64,000 nt of DNA from an uncultured Christensenella sp. (lineage in GTDB: Bacteria > Bacillota > Clostridia > Christensenellales > Borkfalkiaceae): positions 124,001 to 188,000 of the forward strand of contig CAJTOY010000001.1 of assembly GCA_910578195.1 (NCBI GenBank). Reading direction: 5' to 3'. Made by a program: the position numbers and the translations under genes. The notes under the pieces are model-generated. The model was given only the letters and a program-made list of their open reading frames with translations. It was not told the origin of the DNA and did no database searches. Of this stretch, positions 10,226 through 17,533 are shown in pieces (position 1 is the stretch's first letter; each line of letters begins with the position of its first letter).

Positions 10226-11905
10226 ATGGATTACAAAAAATATATCGCCGAAAGGCTGACGGTCGAAGGAGTAAGCGAGGAGGAAATCTATTGTTCGATT
10301 TCCCTTCCGCCTAATTCCGAAATGGGCGATTACGCTTTGCCGTGCTTCAAGTTTTCAAAAGTTTTGCGTAAAAGCCCAGTCATGATTGCCGAGGGCTTGA
10401 AATCCTCGTATAAAACCGACGACGTAATTAAAGAAGTATCCGCCGTAAACGGGTATCTCAATTTCAAGGTCAATAAGGTCGGGCTTGCGAGCGCCGTATT
10501 AAACGAAATTCTGGACGGGAAAGAAAAGTTCGGCGCGTCTGAAGAGGGGAAAGGCAAAACGGTTTGTATCGATTATTCTTCGGTAAACATTGCAAAACCC
10601 TTCCATATAGGTCACCTTTCGACGACTGTAATCGGCGGCGCATTGTACAAGCTTTTCAAATTCCTCGGGTATAACGTTGTAGGTATCAACCACCTTGGCG
10701 ACTACGGCACGCAGTTCGGCAAGCTTATTTGCGCTTACAAGCATTGGGGCGATAAGGACGAGGTCGAAAAAGGCGGTATACACGCCATAAACGAGCTGTA
10801 CGTCCGTTTTAATTCCGAAGCCGACGAAAAAATGGAAAAGGAAGCCCGTGAGTATTTCCGTTTGATTGAAAGCGGGGATAAAGAGGCGAACGAAATTTTC
10901 GAATGGTTCAAAGCCCTCACTTTGAAATACGTTCAGGGTATCTACGAAAAGCTGGGCGTAACTTTCGACAGCTACGCGGGCGAAAGGTTCTTTATCGATA
11001 AAATGCAGCCCGTTATCGACGAGCTCCGCGCAAAAAATCTTTTGAAGGAAAGCGAAGGCGCGCAAATCGTCGATTTGGAAGCATACGGAATGCCGCCTTG
11101 CTTGATACTGCGCTCGGACGGCGCTTCGCTTTATGCTACCCGCGACTTGGCGGCGGCGTATTACCGCAAGAATACTTACGACTTCGACAAGTGTCTTTAC
11201 GTCGTCGCGTATCAGCAAAATTTGCATTTCAAACAGCTTTTCAAGGTTTTGGAGCTTATGGGCAACGAGTGGGCGAAGGATATGGTTCACGTCGCCTACG
11301 GCATGGTTTCCCTCGAAGACGGCGCAATGTCGACCAGAAAAGGCAAAGTTGTCTGGTTGGAGGACGTAATAAATAAATGCGTCGAAAAAGCTTGCGCGAT
11401 TGTCGAGGAAAAGAACCCCGGTCTTGAAAACAAAAGAGAAATTGCCGAAAAAGTCGGCGTCGGCGCGGTTATTTTCGGTGCATTGTACAATAATAAAATT
11501 AAAGATATAGTATTTTCCTACGATAAAGTTTTGAGCTTTGACGGCGAAACCAGTGTGTACGTTCAATATACTTGTGCGCGTGCGAATTCCGTACTTTCGA
11601 AGGCGGAGGAAGAAATATCCATCCCCGAGGGCTATGAACCCGCCGCGCAAGAATTCGAGGTTATAAAGCAGCTTGCTTCTTTCCCTGCGATTTTAAAAGA
11701 GGCGGCGGACAAGTACGAGCCTTGCTACATTGCCCGCTTCGCGGTTGACCTTGCGCAGAAATTCAATAAGTTTTATATTGACTGCAAAATTCTTTCGGCT
11801 GAGGGCGATGCTAAAAATTTCCGCCTTGCGCTGACGAAAGCGGTCTTGCAAGCTTTGAAAAACGCGCTCACGATTTTGGGAATAGGTATCCCCGAAAAGA
11901 TGTAA
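10226..11905 (+). CDS. argS: Arginyl-tRNA synthetase
   Basis: 559 residues, a typical length for ArgRS. It attaches arginine to tRNA-Arg using ATP in the cytosol. Seen: an N-terminal Arg-tRNA-synthetase-specific domain, the HIGH motif within KPFHIGHLSTT, the second class I signature as MSTRKGK (the ArgRS form of KMSKS), and a C-terminal DALR anticodon-binding domain starting near the YVQYTCARANS segment. The start ATG has AAGGA upstream. It is a single gene between divergent ychF and the rubrerythrin gene, which has its own promoter. Confidence 0.97.
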   Translation: MDYKKYIAERLTVEGVSEEEIYCSISLPPNSEMGDYALPCFKFSKVLRKSPVMIAEGLKSSYKTDDVIKEVSAVNGYLNFKVNKVGLASAVLNEILDGKEKFGASEEGKGKTVCIDYSSVNIAKPFHIGHLSTTVIGGALYKLFKFLGYNVVGINHLGDYGTQFGKLICAYKHWGDKDEVEKGGIHAINELYVRFNSEADEKMEKEAREYFRLIESGDKEANEIFEWFKALTLKYVQGIYEKLGVTFDSYAGERFFIDKMQPVIDELRAKNLLKESEGAQIVDLEAYGMPPCLILRSDGASLYATRDLAAAYYRKNTYDFDKCLYVVAYQQNLHFKQLFKVLELMGNEWAKDMVHVAYGMVSLEDGAMSTRKGKVVWLEDVINKCVEKACAIVEEKNPGLENKREIAEKVGVGAVIFGALYNNKIKDIVFSYDKVLSFDGETSVYVQYTCARANSVLSKAEEEISIPEGYEPAAQEFEVIKQLASFPAILKEAADKYEPCYIARFAVDLAQKFNKFYIDCKILSAEGDAKNFRLALTKAVLQALKNALTILGIGIPEKM

Positions 11906-11926
11906 AAAATTTTTTTGTTAAAAATA

Positions 11927-11955
11927 TTGATATTTAAATAAATTTGTGCTATAAT
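11927..11955 (+). promoter_or_regulatory. Strong promoter of the rubrerythrin gene
   Basis: TTGATA (11927-11932), a 17-bp spacer and TATAAT (11950-11955), with TG at 11947-11948 giving an extended -10. It stands 39 nt before the chosen ATG. Confidence 0.8.
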
Positions 11956-11993
11956 CAAAGTACAAAAACAAACTTTTAGGAGTGATTAAATTT

Positions 11994-12524
11994 ATGAAAA
12001 GATGTGCAGTTTGCGGCGAAATCGTTGAAGACGGCGTAGAAGTTTGCCCCGTATGTAAGGCAACTAAATTCGAAGCGGTAGGCGCTGAACAGCCCGCTTA
12101 TGCTTGCGAGCATAAGGTAGGCGACGGCAAAGTCGAAGACAAGGAGATAATCGAAGGACTTAAAGCTAATTTTGCGGGCGAATGTACCGAAGTCGGCATG
12201 TACCTTGCAATGGCGCGCGTAGCCGACCGCGAAGGATATCCCGAAATAGCAGAGGCGTACAAGCGTTACGCGTTCGAAGAGGCAGAGCACGCAGCCAAAT
12301 TTGCCGAGCTTCTCGGCGAAGTTGTTACGCCCTCCACAAAGAAAAATCTCGAACTTCGCGCGGCGGCTGAATCTGGCGCTTGCGAGGGCAAGCTTTCGAT
12401 TGCGAAGCGCGCAAAACAGCTCGGCTATGACGCAATTCACGACACCGTTCACGAAATGGCAAAGGACGAGGCCAGACACGGCGCAGGCTTTGCAGGATTA
12501 TTGAAAAGATATTTCGGTAAATAA
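11994..12524 (+). CDS. Rubrerythrin with N-terminal rubredoxin-like domain (reverse-rubrerythrin arrangement)
   Basis: 176 residues from the ATG at 11994; a GTG at 11982 overlaps the AGGAGTG ribosome site and is rejected. The N terminus binds Fe(SCys)4 through C4-x2-C7 and C18-x2-C21. The remainder is a four-helix ferritin-like di-iron bundle with carboxylate motifs GECTE, EEAEHA and DEARHG. This domain order is the reverse of classical rubrerythrin and is typical of clostridial NADH-linked peroxide and oxygen scavengers. The strong promoter and terminator on either side suggest a highly expressed single gene. Physiological role as peroxide reductase is known for the family; the electron donor here is not shown. 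Confidence 0.92.
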   Translation: MKRCAVCGEIVEDGVEVCPVCKATKFEAVGAEQPAYACEHKVGDGKVEDKEIIEGLKANFAGECTEVGMYLAMARVADREGYPEIAEAYKRYAFEEAEHAAKFAELLGEVVTPSTKKNLELRAAAESGACEGKLSIAKRAKQLGYDAIHDTVHEMAKDEARHGAGFAGLLKRYFGK

Positions 12525-12547
12525 TTATTTGACTTTAATATGAAAAT

Positions 12548-12583
12548 AAGGCACGGTTGAAACACTTCAACCGTGCCTTTTCA
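12548..12583 (+). terminator. Terminator after rubrerythrin
   Basis: A 14-bp perfect stem (12548-12561 with 12566-12579) with a 4-nt loop, followed by TTTT, 23 nt after the stop codon. Confidence 0.85.
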
Positions 12584-12650
12584 TATAATGGAATATAGGC
12601 GTGGGGGAAAACCTATGCCTTTACTAAAAGAAAAAAGGAATTATTTGCAA

Positions 12651-12932
12651 ATGTGTAATTGTAATAACAATTGTAACCGCTGCTGTAATAACTGCGGTTT
12701 TTGCGGGCTTTTGAATTTGTTTATGAGCAATTCGAATTGCGGTTGCCATAGATGCGGCTGTAACAGAAACTGGAACGGGTGCGGCTATTACGACGCGTAC
12801 TATGCTGCTCAGTACGGTCTTGAAAGACACGACTGCGACGACAATTTCGACAGAAACCGTTGCGGTTGTCACCGCTGCGAGAGGTGCGGTTGCCACCGTT
12901 GCGGCTGTCATAGATGCGGTTGCGATAACTGA
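12651..12932 (+). CDS. Small Cys-rich CGCHRCG-repeat protein
   Basis: 93 residues from the ATG at 12651, chosen because AAGGAA lies 10 nt upstream and because the frame above it runs back into the preceding terminator. 22 of 93 residues are cysteine. An N-terminal MCNCNNNCNRCC block is followed by a hydrophobic stretch (GLLNLFM), then CGCHRCG units in the middle and four in tandem at the C terminus. No signal peptide. Not recognised as a named family; metal binding, redox buffering or a structural coat role are all possible. A second Cys-rich peptide gene lies at 48022-48243. Terminators on both sides mark it as an independent unit. Confidence 0.65.
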   Translation: MCNCNNNCNRCCNNCGFCGLLNLFMSNSNCGCHRCGCNRNWNGCGYYDAYYAAQYGLERHDCDDNFDRNRCGCHRCERCGCHRCGCHRCGCDN

Positions 12933-12940
12933 CAATTAAA

Positions 12941-12979
12941 AAATAGGGTATTCCTTTGCGGGATACCCTTATTTTTTTT
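12941..12979 (+). terminator. Terminator after the Cys-rich gene
   Basis: GGGTAT (12946-12951) pairs with ATACCC (12963-12968), extended by flanking A/T pairs with a bulge, followed by eight T residues. It rules out translation starts of the next gene upstream of 13001. Confidence 0.75.
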
Positions 12980-13000
12980 ATAAATGCAAAAAATAAGAAT

Positions 13001-13780
13001 ATGCGTAAAATAATAGAGATATTCAAATATTATTCGGACAGACGCTTTTCAACAATCGCGGGCACTCTCGTGTATTTTCTTTTAATGAGCATAACTCCGT
13101 TTATACTGTGGTTGACCTTAATACTCGGGAACGTCGATATAAATTTCGAACGCATACTTTCGCACGAGCTGTTCGAAAGCATCAGCCCGCTTTTAAGATA
13201 TTTAAAAGAGGCGGCGGAAAGCGCGGCAAAGGGGGCGGGAATAATATTGCTCGCGACTACGTTGTATTCTTCGACTAACTTTTTCTATCATTTAAGGCGC
13301 AGCGGGGAAATTATTTATAATTCGTCGCGGTTGAAAGGCGGATTAAAATTGAGACTTGCTTCGCTTGTTCTGATAATAGCGGGCATAATGCTGCTTGCGG
13401 CGTTAGCGGGAATTATCGTGGTCGGCTCGTGGTTTTTGGAAAGCTTTATGCCGTTTTATATAGCGGATACAATCTTTTGTACGTTTTTAACCGCCGCGGC
13501 GTTTGCAGTCGCGCTGGTGCTCAATTTATTCGCGTGTCCGTTCAAACGAAAGGTAAACGACGTTATTCCGGGGAGTTTACTTACAACCGCGCTTTGGCTC
13601 GTTTTTTTGATAGGCTTTACCGTCTATATGCAGTTTGCCAATCCCGAACAGTTGTATGGCAGATTTGCGTTTATTATAATTTTTCTTTTGTGGTGTTACG
13701 TTATGATGAGCTGTTTTGTAATAGGTATAATTTACAACGGCTCGTTCGTAGCGAGGAGAGAATATAAAACTTTATTTTAA
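13001..13780 (+). CDS. YihY/BrkB-family inner membrane protein
   Basis: 259 residues from the ATG at 13001; longer frames would start inside the preceding terminator. About six transmembrane segments are visible: FSTIAGTLVYFLLMSITPFI near residue 20, two around residues 120-155, and three near the C terminus. The ST.AGTLVYF.L.SI.PF pattern and the conserved NLFACPFKRKVNDVIPGSL segment match the YihY (old name ribonuclease BN) family. The molecular function of this family is unresolved; the RNase BN name is historic and incorrect. It is transcribed just ahead of a 72-residue hypothetical gene. Confidence 0.8.
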   Translation: MRKIIEIFKYYSDRRFSTIAGTLVYFLLMSITPFILWLTLILGNVDINFERILSHELFESISPLLRYLKEAAESAAKGAGIILLATTLYSSTNFFYHLRRSGEIIYNSSRLKGGLKLRLASLVLIIAGIMLLAALAGIIVVGSWFLESFMPFYIADTIFCTFLTAAAFAVALVLNLFACPFKRKVNDVIPGSLLTTALWLVFLIGFTVYMQFANPEQLYGRFAFIIIFLLWCYVMMSCFVIGIIYNGSFVARREYKTLF

Positions 13781-13834
13781 ATAGCAATTTTGAGAGGTCC
13801 GCGACATAAACATATAAATAAGGAGAATTATATT

Positions 13835-14053
13835 ATGGAAGATGCCCTTAACACAACTTCAAATCCTACATCGGAAGAACTTTGCGGTTCGACAAACATT
13901 CTCGATACGGTACACCTTAAAAACCTTGTGGAGGACCTTGCAAAGCTGTACGGAACGTCCGTAAGCACTAAAGTTGCGAAAGACTCTAAGGTCGCTGCGG
14001 AGAAACGGCTTATTGAAGCTATCCGCGCCAATCTCGACCGTTATAACGGTTAG
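13835..14053 (+). CDS. Hypothetical 72-residue protein
   Basis: The ATG at 13835 is preceded by AAGGAGA 8 nt upstream, so this start is preferred over the in-frame codon at 13790. The product is soluble and mostly helical, with no Cys pairs beyond a single Cys and no signal peptide. It ends RANLDRYNG and is followed at once by a strong terminator. No family recognised. Good start and stop signals support a real gene. Confidence 0.6.
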   Translation: MEDALNTTSNPTSEELCGSTNILDTVHLKNLVEDLAKLYGTSVSTKVAKDSKVAAEKRLIEAIRANLDRYNG

Positions 14054-14058
14054 TCGAA

Positions 14059-14092
14059 AAAAATCGGGCAATTGCAAATTGCCCGATTTTTA
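14059..14092 (+). terminator. Terminator after the 72-residue gene
   Basis: AATCGGGCAATT pairs with AATTGCCCGATT around a GC-containing tip (about 14062-14088) and is followed by T5, 5 nt after the stop. Confidence 0.85.
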
Positions 14093-14111
14093 ATTAGCTA
14101 TTATCCAATAT

Positions 14112-14140
14112 TTGACAAATTCTGTATTAAATGGTAAAAT
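14112..14140 (+). promoter_or_regulatory. Promoter-like sequence running into the tRNA-Thr terminator
   Basis: TTGACA (14112-14117), 17 bp, TAAAAT (14135-14140) on the plus strand. Transcription would begin about 14147, directly at the hairpin 14148-14170, and continue antisense to tRNA-Thr. It may be non-productive or make a short antisense RNA. Confidence 0.45.
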
Positions 14141-14147
14141 ATAAAAA

Positions 14148-14171
14148 TAAACCACCGCATCGGGTGGTTTT
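14148..14171 (-). terminator. Terminator of tRNA-Thr
   Basis: AAACCACC pairs with GGTGGTTT around GCATCG-type loop bases. Read on the minus strand it lies just after the tRNA 3' end and is followed by TATTTTTAT. Confidence 0.7.
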
Positions 14172-14173
14172 CT

Positions 14174-14249
<76 letters not shown>

Positions 14250-14269
14250 AAAATTCAGCTTACTCGAAT

Positions 14270-14298
14270 ATTATATTTTAAATAAGTGACGTTGTCAA
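14270..14298 (-). promoter_or_regulatory. Consensus promoter of tRNA-Thr
   Basis: On the minus strand TTGACA (14298-14293), exactly 17 bp, TATAAT (14275-14270): a perfect consensus sigma-A promoter 21 nt before the tRNA 5' end. Confidence 0.9.
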
Positions 14299-14320
14299 TT
14301 CATTTTAATACATTTATAAA
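14292..14320 (+). promoter_or_regulatory. Promoter of the cation efflux gene
   Basis: TTGTCA (14292-14297), 17 bp, TATAAA (14315-14320). Its -35 hexamer occupies the same bases as the -35 of the opposing tRNA-Thr promoter. The start would be about 10 nt before the CDF ATG. Confidence 0.65.
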
Positions 14321-14335
14321 AATTTTGAGGTAAAA

Positions 14336-15253
14336 ATGCAAAGCGATAATTTGCAAAAAGTGGCGGTAAAGGTTTCCGTTATTACTATAATAATAAACGC
14401 CGCGCTATCGGTGTTTAAATTGCTTGCGGGAATATTAGGCAATTCGTATGCGCTGATATCCGACGCGGTGCACTCCGCGTCGGACGTGTTTTCTACTGTG
14501 ATAGTAATTATCGGCGTTAAGATTTCCGCAAAGAAAGCCGATAAAAATCACCAGTTCGGGCACGAGCGCTTCGAATGCGTCGCGGCAATTCTTCTGGCGG
14601 TGGTGTTGTTTGCAACGGGAGTGGGAATAGGTTATTCGGGCGTAAGCAATATCATAACGGGCGATTATAAAGATTTTGCCGTTCCCGGCGTCATTGCGCT
14701 TGTTGCCGCGGCTGTTTCGATAGTCGTTAAAGAGGGAATGTTCTGGTACACATACATTGCCGCGAAGAAGGTCAATTCTTCGGCGCTGAAAGCCGACGCG
14801 TGGCATCACCGTTCGGACGCGCTTTCTTCAATCGGAAGTTTGATAGGCGTGGTGGGCGGACTTTGCGGAGTTCAGATTCTGGACTCTATTGCGTGCATTG
14901 TAATATGCTTGTTTATATTAAAAGCCGCAATTCAGATTTTTATCGACGCGGTCAAGAAAATGACGGACGAAGCCTGCGACGAAAAAACCCAGACCGAAAT
15001 CAGAGAATTTATCGAAGCGTGCGAGGGGGTTAAACGCGTCGATAAGCTTTTAACAAGAATGTTCGGAAACCGAATTTACGTCATTGCGGAAATTGCGTGC
15101 GACGGGAATTTATCCTTAACCGAAGCCCACGCTATAGCCGAGGCGGTGCACAACGGGATTGAAGAGAATTTTTCCGCCGTAAAACACATAACCATTCACG
15201 TCAATCCGTTTAATGAAACAGATGAAAATGCAAATGAAGATATGTATAGTTAA
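14336..15253 (+). CDS. Cation diffusion facilitator family metal efflux protein
   Basis: 305 residues. Proton-coupled export of divalent metals such as Zn2+, Fe2+ or Mn2+ is the family role. Six transmembrane helices occupy roughly residues 10-200. Metal-site motifs are visible in TM2 (SDAVHSASD) and TM5 (DAWHHRSD), the usual HxxxD pattern. The C-terminal cytoplasmic dimerisation domain ends VKHITIHVNPF. GAGG stands 5-8 nt before the ATG. Metal specificity cannot be read with confidence. The last 20 bases overlap the next gene. Confidence 0.9.
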   Translation: MQSDNLQKVAVKVSVITIIINAALSVFKLLAGILGNSYALISDAVHSASDVFSTVIVIIGVKISAKKADKNHQFGHERFECVAAILLAVVLFATGVGIGYSGVSNIITGDYKDFAVPGVIALVAAAVSIVVKEGMFWYTYIAAKKVNSSALKADAWHHRSDALSSIGSLIGVVGGLCGVQILDSIACIVICLFILKAAIQIFIDAVKKMTDEACDEKTQTEIREFIEACEGVKRVDKLLTRMFGNRIYVIAEIACDGNLSLTEAHAIAEAVHNGIEENFSAVKHITIHVNPFNETDENANEDMYS

Positions 15254-15677
15254 TTTCAGTGGCAGAGTGAGCGGAAATTGTAAACGTATAACAAATTTTA
15301 TATGCGAAAAATATGAAGGCGAGGATTTAAAGCGTTTCGATTTCGACGGGATAATTTTAACTCCTTACGGTAAGTGTAATGCCGAATGTTTTCAGATAAG
15401 AGAAAGCTGTCCTTATTTTGCAGAAGAGTCATATAAAATTTATGATAGCATAACCAATTCGGATTTGGCTTACTTTATTCTGCCGAACTATTGCGACTAT
15501 CCGTGTGCAAATCAAGCTAATTTTTTAAAAGCTTTCGAATATCAAATCAATGAAGGCGAAAAACCCGATGCACTGTTTTTAAGTGCTAAGCGTTACGGAA
15601 AAAGAAGCATTGACGGAAATCTCACGGACAGCCTGAATGCTTTGAGGGATATTGAAAACTTCATATTAAAAAATTAG
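15234..15677 (+). CDS. Flavodoxin-fold / iron-sulfur-flavoprotein-like protein
   Basis: 147 residues if translation begins at the ATG at 15234 (MKICIVNFSGR), which gives the normal first strand of a flavodoxin fold; three in-frame ATGs lie just upstream and none has a good ribosome site, as expected for a coupled overlapping start. FSGRVSGNCKR fits the FMN phosphate loop, followed by DGIILTPYGKCNAECFQIRESCPYF, where three cysteines (C-x3-C-x6-C) resemble a compact Cys cluster as in Isf-type flavoproteins. It overlaps the end of the cation efflux gene and ends at a terminator. Substrate unknown. Confidence 0.6.
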   Translation: MKICIVNFSGRVSGNCKRITNFICEKYEGEDLKRFDFDGIILTPYGKCNAECFQIRESCPYFAEESYKIYDSITNSDLAYFILPNYCDYPCANQANFLKAFEYQINEGEKPDALFLSAKRYGKRSIDGNLTDSLNALRDIENFILKN

Positions 15678-15706
15678 CCCCGCCGATTTTGGCGGGGTCG
15701 CTTTTT
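15677..15706. terminator. Bidirectional terminator
   Basis: CCCCGCC (15678-15684) pairs with GGCGGGG (15691-15697), loop GATTTT, then CGCTTTTT. It separates the flavodoxin-like gene from the opposing DnaD-domain gene. Confidence 0.8.
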
Positions 15707-17417
15707 ACAATGTCGATATAAATTTTTTCATACAATCGCAGGGGCTGCCGTTTTCAAGATAACCCGTGTCGTTGCACTTTTTGCACGAATAGCGTGGGGT
15801 GAAATCCGATTTACTGATTGCAAGCTCGCCGAGGCGTTTATCACCGTCGGTTTCAAGTTTTTTAATCCGCTTTTTAATTTCGGAAGTGTCGCTGTTTTTT
15901 GCCTCGGCGAAAGCGAGATTAATCGAAAGCGCATTAAGTTCTTTGTAAATTTCTCCGTAAATCTCGTCGGCGGTGGCGCGTGCGAGCGCCGTTTCGGCGG
16001 CGTATTCGGCTTTGTGTCTCAAATCGTAGAAATGCTGTTCGATTGCCGCTTTATCCGTGCGCTTATCGCTGACAGCGGGTTTGGCGGGGGAGGGCGCGGA
16101 TTTTTGTATTTTGTCCAAACTGAACACGCTTTCCGCTTTCCAGACCGACAAAATTCCGTTCATATATGCAAGAGGATTTGATTTTCCCGCAGAAAGGTTC
16201 GCCGCCTCAATAAGCATTTCGTCAGAAAAATTCCAGCTTCGCCATCTTGCAAGGTTTGTCTTGTCCCAGTCTATGACTTTTCTCGTGAGCCCGCAAATAT
16301 TCAAAAGCTTCTTTATGAATTTATCTTCCGCGTCAAGCTCGGCAAGATAATTTGCGACAATGTAATCGGTGACCGTTCCGTCGTTGTATAGTTTGAGAAT
16401 AAACTCGTGCATGTCCTCGAAAGATTTCTTGTTGTGCTTGAAGCAATACGCCGCGATTTCTTTCATGCAGTCGAAGGAATAGCCGTAATCGTACCAGACA
16501 TTGACGTAATTTTCGACGTAGGGGGCGGAGTTCTGCATATAAACCCCCAACGCGCGCGCGATATCGAGCGTTGCGGCAAACACCGAATTTTTGTTTTTGC
16601 AGTAATCCTCAATCTCTTTAACGTCAAACTTTTTGTTCTTGTAAAGCTCGGTAAGCGCAGAATCGAGCTTTTCCGTGGTTTTGGCTTTAAAGAATTTTGC
16701 GGCGGCGCCGATTGCTTCGTCCTCGAAGCCCAGTTCCGCCGTCCATTTTTTATAGAGTTTATCGTCCTCGATATCGGGCTGTTTATTAATTCCGGCCGCG
16801 CTGAAAATTCTTATGAGCGCGGGAGTGGACGAAGTATAAGCGGAAAGTTTATCGTCTACTTTTTTTGCGGACGTTATTCCGTCGTCGGCAAAGCTTTTTG
16901 CAACCTTTTTAATGTATTGAAGTCTTATGCCGTCGCCTTTGAGGTTAACGCAGTAATTTATTATCATAATCAATGCGTCTTGTTCGAAACCGTATTCTTC
17001 GAGCAAAAGGAAATATTCTCTGAATTCGTTCGTAGAAATCATTCTGCCCTTTATGATATTCTGGACGGTTTTGGAAAAATCCGAATATTTTTCGGGCTTT
17101 ATTTTCTTGGGCGTGCCGTAAACGTTTTCGGCGTCGAGTATTTTAATCTCGAACGGTGAGAGGGATATTACCGAAACAAGCTCGAATTCTTCGAGGTATT
17201 CGAAATAATTTTTAACCTCGTCCTCGGTGATTGAAAGGCTTTTCGCCATGTCCCCGACCGTATACGAAGAAAGTCCGTTCTGGTAAATGTACAGCGAAAA
17301 AAGATATACCTTGACGGCAACGGGTTCAAGTACGGGCAGATATTTAGTTATAAATTTGTTCTCGACGCTCGTGAATGATTTCTTCGCAAGTTCGTCCGAT
17401 ATCGAAATCAAAGCCAT
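15705..17417 (-). CDS. DnaD-domain primosomal protein with C-terminal zinc-finger motif
   Basis: 570 residues. The N-terminal 90 residues form a winged-helix-like region (PVAVKVYLFSLYIYQNGLSS, DMAKSLSITEDEVKNYFEYL). Two DnaD/DnaB2-type helical modules follow; one ends near residue 420 with ARWRSWNFSDEMLIEAANLS, the pattern with W and the YMNGILSVW end typical of DnaD (here LAYMNGILSVW). A basic coiled-coil leads to a C-terminal motif C545-x2-C548 ... C560-x-C562 (CKKCNDTGYLENGSPCDC), the same pattern found near the N terminus of DnaC/DnaI helicase loaders. DnaD proteins act in replication restart and initiation. The promoter faces that of sbcD. Which of DnaD or DnaB of Bacillus it replaces is not clear. 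Confidence 0.8.
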   Translation of the reverse strand: MALISISDELAKKSFTSVENKFITKYLPVLEPVAVKVYLFSLYIYQNGLSSYTVGDMAKSLSITEDEVKNYFEYLEEFELVSVISLSPFEIKILDAENVYGTPKKIKPEKYSDFSKTVQNIIKGRMISTNEFREYFLLLEEYGFEQDALIMIINYCVNLKGDGIRLQYIKKVAKSFADDGITSAKKVDDKLSAYTSSTPALIRIFSAAGINKQPDIEDDKLYKKWTAELGFEDEAIGAAAKFFKAKTTEKLDSALTELYKNKKFDVKEIEDYCKNKNSVFAATLDIARALGVYMQNSAPYVENYVNVWYDYGYSFDCMKEIAAYCFKHNKKSFEDMHEFILKLYNDGTVTDYIVANYLAELDAEDKFIKKLLNICGLTRKVIDWDKTNLARWRSWNFSDEMLIEAANLSAGKSNPLAYMNGILSVWKAESVFSLDKIQKSAPSPAKPAVSDKRTDKAAIEQHFYDLRHKAEYAAETALARATADEIYGEIYKELNALSINLAFAEAKNSDTSEIKKRIKKLETDGDKRLGELAISKSDFTPRYSCKKCNDTGYLENGSPCDCMKKFISTL

Positions 17418-17440
17418 TTCTTCAAACTCCGTTTTAATGC

Positions 17441-17469
17441 TTGATTTATTCTTTTGAATGGACTATAAT
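17441..17469 (+). promoter_or_regulatory. Promoter of the sbcD-rpiB gene run
   Basis: TTGATT (17441-17446), 17 bp, TATAAT (17464-17469), about 58 nt before the predicted mRNA start-to-ATG leader ends at sbcD. Confidence 0.7.
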
Positions 17470-17486
17470 AGTGAGTGGTAAATAAT

Positions 17487-17515
17487 ATTATAAATGTAAG
17501 AATGAAAAAAATCAA
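17487..17515 (-). promoter_or_regulatory. Promoter of the DnaD-domain gene
   Basis: On the minus strand TTGATT (17515-17510), 17 bp, TATAAT (17492-17487). It overlaps face to back with the sbcD promoter region. Confidence 0.7.
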
Positions 17516-17533
17516 ATTTTTTCAAGGCTTCGA

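Noticed and set aside
10499..11650. 383-residue minus-strand open frame
   Set aside because: It is antisense to argS, whose motifs are unmistakable; the minus frame shows no domain or start signals.
16407..17159. 250-residue plus-strand open frame
   Set aside because: Antisense to the DnaD-domain gene and rich in low-complexity Phe/Val strings typical of shadow frames.
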